Source: Bacteroidota bacterium
GTDB taxonomy: Bacteria > Bacteroidota > Ignavibacteria > Tepidaquicellales > Tepidaquicellaceae
Direction: 5' to 3'
DNA: 64,000 nucleotides
Assembly (NCBI GenBank): GCA_018266835.1
Contig: JAFDZP010000005.1
Coordinates: 372,001-436,000 of the forward strand
The notes under the pieces are model-generated. The model did no database searches. It was given only the letters and a program-made list of their open reading frames with translations, and was not told where the DNA came from. Shown here piece by piece: positions 59,117 to 64,000 of the stretch. Position numbers and translations under genes: made by a program. Numbering within the stretch: position 1 is the stretch's first letter; the number at the start of each line of letters is the position of its first letter.

Positions 59117-59656
59117 CTACGAATGTTTTATAAGTTCTTCAAATGAATCACCGGTTTTTCCTTTATCAATTGAAAATTTTGTATTAAATACTATTTCAGA
59201 AATAAATTCATCACAATCATTTGTATCTTCTTCAAAAGCTTTACTCTCTGAAATTGTTTTTAGGCTTTTAATGAATTCTTCTATTACAACTATTGCTTCA
59301 TCAAAATACATACTAAATTCCAAATCATGCAATTTTTCTTTTTTAAAAATTTTGACAATATCTTTATTAAAATCAATTAATCCTTCGAGAATTTTATGAA
59401 CTTCTTTATACTTTTTTTTAGCTTGTTCAGGAGTATATTCAATTATAACATCAAATAGTTTTTTAAAAACTTCAATTTGGAGTCTTGCTATTAATATACC
59501 CTCTTCATTGATATTTCTTTCTGGGTATACAAATTTTACCGAAGGTTCTTTAAAAAAGCCAATTACTTTATCTTTAAATAATTTAGTAGCACCTGAAGTA
59601 CCTTTAATATAAGAGTAATTATCGAGAGAATTGTCTATTTCAATGCATGTATTCAT
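59117..59656 (-). CDS. Helical protein, possible antitoxin partner
   Basis: This is a 179-residue acidic, mostly helical protein (ARLQIEVFKKLFDVIIEYTP; KIFKKEKLHDLEFSMYFDEA). No family was recognised and no DNA-binding motif is obvious. The 2-base gap to the RelE-like gene and a consensus promoter directly upstream suggest a two-gene transcript. An antitoxin role is inferred from position. Confidence 0.45.
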   Translation of the reverse strand: MNTCIEIDNSLDNYSYIKGTSGATKLFKDKVIGFFKEPSVKFVYPERNINEEGILIARLQIEVFKKLFDVIIEYTPEQAKKKYKEVHKILEGLIDFNKDIVKIFKKEKLHDLEFSMYFDEAIVVIEEFIKSLKTISESKAFEEDTNDCDEFISEIVFNTKFSIDKGKTGDSFEELIKHS

Positions 59657-59668
59657 AATTATAAATGT

Positions 59669-59697
59669 TATATAAGTTTAGACATAAATAAAAACAA
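59669..59697 (-). promoter_or_regulatory. Sigma-70-like promoter of the RelE-like pair
   Basis: On the minus strand, TTGTTT and TATATA are separated by 17 bases, about 13 bases upstream of the 59656 start codon, so the leader is very short. Confidence 0.5.
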
Positions 59698-59958
59698 TAT
59701 CTAGGGTATAGGAATAGGATTTAAACGTTATAAAAATAATTGGGAAAAGCAAATTTAGCAAGCCAGATTAACATTTATTATGTTTTGTAAAATTGCAACA
59801 AAAAAATAGCAAAAAAGTTTGAAAAAGAACTATTGGTGTGGTACTCACCCACCTTATAGTTTAACTCTATCTTCTAAAGTCCAATTTAGCAGTTGTAACA
59901 ACTGCCGCATCTCTCGCTTAGCTTCCAATACCGCCCATTCCCTCAATGTTTTTATCCA

Positions 59959-60026
59959 TTGAATTATTCCTACTCGTTCAATATATTTATGTGTTCATTA
60001 TCCGTGAACATTAATAAATATTGAAC
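59959..60026 (+). promoter_or_regulatory. Promoter and operator of the AbiE-like operon
   Basis: TTGAAT, 17 bases, TATATT form a promoter. A 51-bp imperfect inverted repeat (arms 59976-59997 and 60005-60026, GTTCAATAT.../...ATATTGAAC) covers the -10 box and ends directly before the ATG at 60027. AbiEi-type antitoxins are known to repress by binding inverted repeats at their own promoter, so this is the likely operator. Confidence 0.6.
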
Positions 60027-61046
60027 ATGAATGAAGATATTATAATACCTTATATCACTCAAAAGCTGCAAGAATGGCTCAACACTGATGTTAAATGGAA
60101 AAGAAACCATAACGAAAGAGAGAGAAATGATGGAGAATTAACTTTAAAACTTAATGGTAAAACCGAAAAATTCATAATCGAAGCCAAGGTTGAAGCTAAA
60201 AAACAAACAGTTCCCGTAATTATAGCTTACAAAAAAAAGTATCCTGATTTTATCTTTATGGCCCATACTATATACCCCGAAGTAAGAAAAACTTTAAAGG
60301 ACTGCGATATCAACTATATTGACGGAGCAGGAAATATGTACATAAAAACAAAAAATAATTTTCTTTTTATTGAAGGTCAAAAAACAGAAAATAATAAACA
60401 AAAATACAAAGGAAGACTGTTTGAAAAAACCGGTTTGAAAATACTATTTGCATTCCTGGTAAATGGAAAAATATTAAACTGTACTTACAGACAAATTGCC
60501 GGACTGACAGGTACAGCGCTTGGAACTATAGACTATGTAATAAAAGAGTTAAAAGCCGAAGGCTATGCTCTGGACATCAATAAAAATGAAATGAAGCTTA
60601 ACAAAACAAATGAACTAATGAATAAATGGATTAACGGCTATGACCAGAAATTGCAAAAAAATATCAACATAGGTACTTTCCGTCTTGATAAAGAAAATTG
60701 GAAAGAACTGCCGCTCAATACAAATAGAACTTTATGGGGCGGAGAGCCTGCCGCAGCTATTCTTACAAAATATTTACATCCGGAAGTTTTTACAATTTAT
60801 ACAGATGAAAATTATACTGAGCTGATAAAGAACTACAGGTTAATTCCCGATGAAAACGGTAATGTGATAGTTAATAAAAAATTCTGGCAGAATGAAATTA
60901 TAAATACAGAGGTGCTTAATAATAATCTTCAGAACACTGTGCCTCCCCTGCTTGTTTATGCTGACTTAATAAACACTGCAATTCCCAGAAATATTGAAAC
61001 AGCTAAAATAATTTACGAAAAATACCTTGAAGATAAATTCAACTGA
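60027..61046 (+). CDS. AbiEi-family antitoxin-like protein
   Basis: The protein is about 339 residues, starting at ATG 60027. An N-terminal segment (KTEKFIIEAKVEAKKQTVPV) recalls restriction-like nuclease folds. A winged-helix region is at about 140-195 (YRQIAGLTGTALGTIDYVIK, KELKAEGYAL). The C-terminal part (RTLWGGEPAAAILTKYLHPE) is typical of type IV antitoxins of the AbiEi/COG4861 group. It overlaps the nucleotidyltransferase gene by 20 bases. Confidence 0.7.
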   Translation: MNEDIIIPYITQKLQEWLNTDVKWKRNHNERERNDGELTLKLNGKTEKFIIEAKVEAKKQTVPVIIAYKKKYPDFIFMAHTIYPEVRKTLKDCDINYIDGAGNMYIKTKNNFLFIEGQKTENNKQKYKGRLFEKTGLKILFAFLVNGKILNCTYRQIAGLTGTALGTIDYVIKELKAEGYALDINKNEMKLNKTNELMNKWINGYDQKLQKNINIGTFRLDKENWKELPLNTNRTLWGGEPAAAILTKYLHPEVFTIYTDENYTELIKNYRLIPDENGNVIVNKKFWQNEIINTEVLNNNLQNTVPPLLVYADLINTAIPRNIETAKIIYEKYLEDKFN

Positions 61047-61860
61047 TTTAAGAATAGAAGGAAGTAAAGATATTTTCCTCTCACTCGAAAAGGCGTTCAC
61101 AAAATTTGATATAGATTTTTATCTGATAGGCGCTCTTGCAAGAGATGTAATGTTTCTCTCCAAAGACCATAAACCCATAAGAGCAACACAGGATATAGAT
61201 TTTGCTGTAATGATTCCAGATAACAACGTTTACGAAGCTCTGAAAAAATATCTTGAAGTAAATGAAAACTTTAAACCCGACCAAAGAGAACCCTACAGAA
61301 TGACGGCAGGGAGTGTAATAATAGACCTGCTGCCATTTGGAAAAATTGAAAGCAAAGAACGAACTGTAATTGTTCATGGAAAAGAAATTACAGAATTAAA
61401 CGTACTTGGATTAAGTGAAATATACTACTCCGCATATACAGTAAGCATTGATGACGACTCAGTCTTTAAAGTAGCAACGCTCCCGGGAATATGTATTCTA
61501 AAATTAATATCCTATACGGATAGACCTGATGACAGAGCAAAAGATATTGAAGACATAACTTTTATTTTAGATAATTATCATAATATGAATGTTGATTATA
61601 TTATAGCTGAACATTCTGAACTAATGGAGTATGGCTGGGATGAAAAGCTCTCAGCTAAAGTTCTGGGCAGAGATATAGGACTTATTTTAAAAGATAATAT
61701 AGAATTAAGGGACAAAATAATTTCAATTTTAAAGAATAATATAGTAGAACATAGAACGGGAAAAATCGCTGAGCTTATGACTGTCAAATCTGAAAGAACT
61801 ATTGAAGACAGCATTGAATTATTAAATAAAGTACTTGAAGGAATTAACGAAAGAATTTAA
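61027..61860 (+). CDS. AbiEii-like nucleotidyltransferase (toxin candidate)
   Basis: The 277-residue protein has a nucleotidyltransferase core: YLIGALARDVMF and RATQDIDFAVMI (the D-x-D metal site), then a third acidic strand (GSVIIDLLPFG). It starts at TTG 61027, inside the end of the antitoxin gene, so translation is coupled. This matches the AbiEi/AbiEii type IV toxin-antitoxin arrangement, which can act as abortive-infection defence. The C-terminal helical region differs from classical AbiEii. Confidence 0.75.
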   Translation: MKINSTDLRIEGSKDIFLSLEKAFTKFDIDFYLIGALARDVMFLSKDHKPIRATQDIDFAVMIPDNNVYEALKKYLEVNENFKPDQREPYRMTAGSVIIDLLPFGKIESKERTVIVHGKEITELNVLGLSEIYYSAYTVSIDDDSVFKVATLPGICILKLISYTDRPDDRAKDIEDITFILDNYHNMNVDYIIAEHSELMEYGWDEKLSAKVLGRDIGLILKDNIELRDKIISILKNNIVEHRTGKIAELMTVKSERTIEDSIELLNKVLEGINERI

Positions 61861-61885
61861 TACAAGAATATAATACAAGAATTGT

Positions 61886-61912
61886 ATTGTCGGGGCTATC
61901 GCCCCATTAAAA
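61886..61912. repeat. GGGGC/GCCCC hairpin repeat, second copy
   Basis: Same ATTGTCGGGGC...GCCCC...AAAAT sequence as at 27163. Here it lies exactly between the converging AbiEii-like and terminase ATPase genes. Confidence 0.6.
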
Positions 61913-63091
61913 TTAACAATTTCCCCATAATTCATAAGTAAGCTTGAAGCCCTCAGGAGTTGTCACAACTGCGACAGTGCCGAGGTCAACCTTACGAATC
62001 CGCGATATACATTCACGCCATAAAATTTTCTGTTTTGGGTAAGGGATTTTATCGAATTCATCTATAATTATATCCGATAAATTTTTGCCGGTGAGATTGC
62101 GCGGCTTATCGGCGCTGCGCAGCATTGCAGTATGCTCCCTGCCGTGATAATAAATTGTGTAATTCTGAAATCCGGAGTTCCACTTTGTAGTTATGTTCAG
62201 CGATGCAAAAAATTCATCGAAGAGCGGCAGAAGGATATCGCGCACCATTTCATTCGTCGGTTCAAGTATCATTATATCACACTTTTTATTTTGCGCTGCG
62301 CGGAAATCAATAAGCCGCAGCCACCGTAAAGGAATAGCCATAGTTTTTCCCGACCCATAACCTCCTATCAATCCCGGGTGTTTTACATAATTTGGTGAAA
62401 AATTCGCAAACTCGTTCTGATGCGGAAGAAATTTTGCTTCATCAATTTCATCGTGAATAAATAATTGAGCATTTTTCTCTAATAGTTTTTCAAGTTTCTT
62501 ATTCCTTCTATCAATTGTTTCTTCTTTTTTTAATGAGCGAAGCTCATCTACATTTTTCTGTAAATGAGAATATTCATCGCTTTTTAAAATGCTCCATACA
62601 GTTGAGCGGCAGCAGCCTGCTTCTCTTGCAACTTTGCTCAGATTCCCTTGAGAATCAGGAATTAACTCCTCAATTTTTTCTGCTTTAATTTTCTTTGATT
62701 CCCTGACAATCTTAGGCGCATTTTCCCTCTCATTATTAATTTTTTCTTTGAGATAAAAATATTCTTTCTTATTGATTAATGAACTTACCGTTGATTTATT
62801 CAGGCCCGCTTTATCTGCAATAAATTGAATATTCCCTCTGCTCCCTTTGATTGATTTCTCAATAAGCTCAAGTGATTTTTTTCTTGCTTCTTGCCCCGGC
62901 TTTATGAATGGTTCTTTCTCAAATATATCTTTGAGCGATTTATTCCGCGGGTCGCTCAGTGTTCTTGAAACAGTGTTCGCCGAAAGTCCTGTCTTTCTTG
63001 CAATAACAATATTGCTTCTTCCGCATCCCGGAATTGCTTCTAAAATTTTTTGGTAATTAATTTTTCTTTGTTCTTCATTGGAAGGTTTCAT
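61913..63091 (-). CDS. Terminase large subunit, ATPase half with three HTH units
   Basis: This is a 392-residue protein. Residues 1-175 hold three helix-turn-helix units spaced about 60 residues (near 25-47, 85-107 and 147-170; for example GNIQFIADKAGLNKSTVSSL). The terminase ATPase follows: Walker A GGYGSGKT (243-250), Walker B SDIIIDEFDKI and coupling motif AVVTTPEGF. It stops 11 residues later (ELWGNC), exactly where the nuclease domain would follow in a normal large terminase. That nuclease is the separate gene at 56985. The C-terminal truncation is clean, with no frameshifted remnant seen. Confidence 0.85.
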   Translation of the reverse strand: MKPSNEEQRKINYQKILEAIPGCGRSNIVIARKTGLSANTVSRTLSDPRNKSLKDIFEKEPFIKPGQEARKKSLELIEKSIKGSRGNIQFIADKAGLNKSTVSSLINKKEYFYLKEKINNERENAPKIVRESKKIKAEKIEELIPDSQGNLSKVAREAGCCRSTVWSILKSDEYSHLQKNVDELRSLKKEETIDRRNKKLEKLLEKNAQLFIHDEIDEAKFLPHQNEFANFSPNYVKHPGLIGGYGSGKTMAIPLRWLRLIDFRAAQNKKCDIMILEPTNEMVRDILLPLFDEFFASLNITTKWNSGFQNYTIYYHGREHTAMLRSADKPRNLTGKNLSDIIIDEFDKIPYPKQKILWRECISRIRKVDLGTVAVVTTPEGFKLTYELWGNC

Positions 63092-63116
63092 ATCTAAAAA
63101 TCCTGTATAAATTAAA

Positions 63117-63139
63117 AAAGCGGAAAATATTTCCGCTTT
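63117..63139 (-). terminator. Rho-independent terminator
   Basis: AAAGCGGAAA and TTTCCGCTTT form a perfect 10-bp stem, followed by TTTTTT on the minus strand. It separates the right-hand small genes from the terminase ATPase gene. Confidence 0.75.
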
Positions 63140-63201
63140 AAGAATACAGTAAAATATGAAAAATGATTTTTATTCGGAAGCGAAGCTTCCCTATTAGTAG
63201 G

Positions 63202-63433
63202 GGTAGGTTTCTAATTAATAATTAATAATGAATAATTAATAATTAATAATGAGTAATTCATAGCGGGCTCGATTAGCAATTAACAATTTACAATTAACAA
63301 TTTACAATTAACAATTTACAATTAACAATGAGATTTATAAATATGCGAAGAAGATTAACATGAATATCGAATACTTATGATAATAATTTTTGTGAGAAAA
63401 ATTATTAATTATTCATTATTAATTATTCATTGA
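63202..63433. repeat. Heptamer repeats in a gene-free interval
   Basis: Two blocks of 7-bp units: AATTAATA-like at 63202-63260 and alternating CAATTTA/CAATTAA at about 63277-63330. A further AT block ends close to the stop at 63440. The interval 63092-63439 otherwise holds only the terminator. Confidence 0.75.
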
Positions 63434-63439
63434 GGAAAT

Positions 63440-63658
63440 TTATTTCCGCTCAAGTACTACCATAAAAATTTCATCGGGGACTTTCAGTCCGCTATCGTCT
63501 ATGTGTCTTTTGCCGGGCAGCGCATTCATGTAATGATATGCGTGCTTTACTATGTGAGGAATATCGTTAACGTCAATATTCTGCGTAACAGACGGAACGT
63601 TATTGGAGTACTCGTAGTGAATCGGGTTACCGTTTACGTAATAAAGTATTAGTTTCAA
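63440..63658 (-). CDS. Hypothetical small protein (72 aa)
   Basis: I choose the TTG start at 63658 because an AAGGGGG ribosome binding site lies about 8 bases upstream. A longer frame to 63787 has no such support. The product reads LILYYVNGNPIHYEYSNNVP and ends FMVVLERK. No family was recognised. It may mark the edge of the phage-like cluster. Confidence 0.5.
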   Translation of the reverse strand: MKLILYYVNGNPIHYEYSNNVPSVTQNIDVNDIPHIVKHAYHYMNALPGKRHIDDSGLKVPDEIFMVVLERK

Positions 63659-63731
63659 TTTTTTGTGCCCCCTTAATTTTTTATTACTCTCAAAAATAAA
63701 TAATTCGCAATTAAGAAATAAGGGATAAGGC

Positions 63732-63869
63732 TTAACGGAAGAACAGTAAACCAATAAGTACTGCATTGAGCAGAATAAATATTCCAAGCATAATGAATAT
63801 ATAAAATGCTAATGGCTTTTTCTTTGTGTGCGGCTGCTCGCTGCCGAAAGAGCTGTTTATGTGTACCAT
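63732..63869 (-). CDS. Small single-span membrane protein (45 aa)
   Basis: The frame starts MVHINSSFGSEQPHTKKKPL and continues with one transmembrane helix (AFYIFIMLGIFILLNAVLIG), ending LLFFR. A GGAG lies 11 bases before ATG. Its stop is 73 bases from the start of the 72-residue gene. Function unknown. Confidence 0.5.
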   Translation of the reverse strand: MVHINSSFGSEQPHTKKKPLAFYIFIMLGIFILLNAVLIGLLFFR

Positions 63870-64000
63870 GTTGAGGGCTTCTCCGAATATGTTTCTTTTA
63901 GTTAATATCAATTTGAAAAATTATTTTCTTGTACAGTTATAATTTATAACGAATAGGAGTGAAAAAAATTCCTTGTGTTTCACAATAGAAAGTCAAAATG

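Overview
The window looks like chromosome of an Ignavibacteria-type or related Bacteroidota/FCB bacterium carrying a resident phage-like cluster. The evidence is type IX secretion (T9SS) sorting domains with the NFPNPFNPTT-type linker, a sigma-54 response regulator, low GC content, and intergenic regions packed with palindromic and simple repeats. No rRNA, tRNA or CRISPR array was recognised.

Left part (1-36.5 kb, host genes). Two large T9SS-exported proteins (72-4307 and 5601-7820) bracket two tiny single-span membrane proteins that each have their own terminator. Next come an NtrC-family regulator and a small P-loop kinase-like protein. A surface/periplasm block follows (10.9-21.9 kb): five pentapeptide-repeat proteins, four of them paralogous lipoproteins with a shared N-terminal domain, a CxxC and a CWP tail, interleaved with Spy/CpxP-like periplasmic proteins. 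At 22.5-26.6 kb a small DUF559 (Vsr-like) nuclease gene, bracketed by inverted palindromic repeats, precedes a single-chain restriction-modification enzyme. At 28.1-36.5 kb a minus-strand operon encodes an AddA-like helicase and an AddB-like Fe-S nuclease. Peptidase, acetyltransferase and NTF2-like genes lie between them, and a second DUF559 gene with a repeat array sits inside the operon.

Right part (36.6-63.1 kb, phage-like cluster). The head module is Mu-like: DUF935 portal, gp36- and gp37-like proteins, gpI-like protease/scaffold and major capsid protein. The tail module looks siphovirus-like: tail tube, a chaperone with a predicted -1 frameshift, a tape-measure-like protein with duplicated partial copies, a tail hub and fibres. 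A GH19 endolysin and small lysis-type membrane proteins are also present. No integrase, transposase, repressor or replication gene is visible, so this could be a decayed prophage, a domesticated particle or GTA-like cluster, or a phage whose remaining genes lie outside the window. The large terminase is encoded as two separate genes 3.4 kb apart, each with its own three-unit helix-turn-helix array. The gap between them holds a RelE-like pair and an AbiEi/AbiEii pair.

Main things to follow up: (i) the split terminase with matching HTH arrays; (ii) the DUF559 nuclease and GGAGGGG-palindrome association, including a repeat that supplies the nuclease stop codon and another inserted in frame in a restriction enzyme; (iii) heptamer repeats that abut stop codons; (iv) the tape-measure cassette array; (v) a 128-bp three-armed cruciform.
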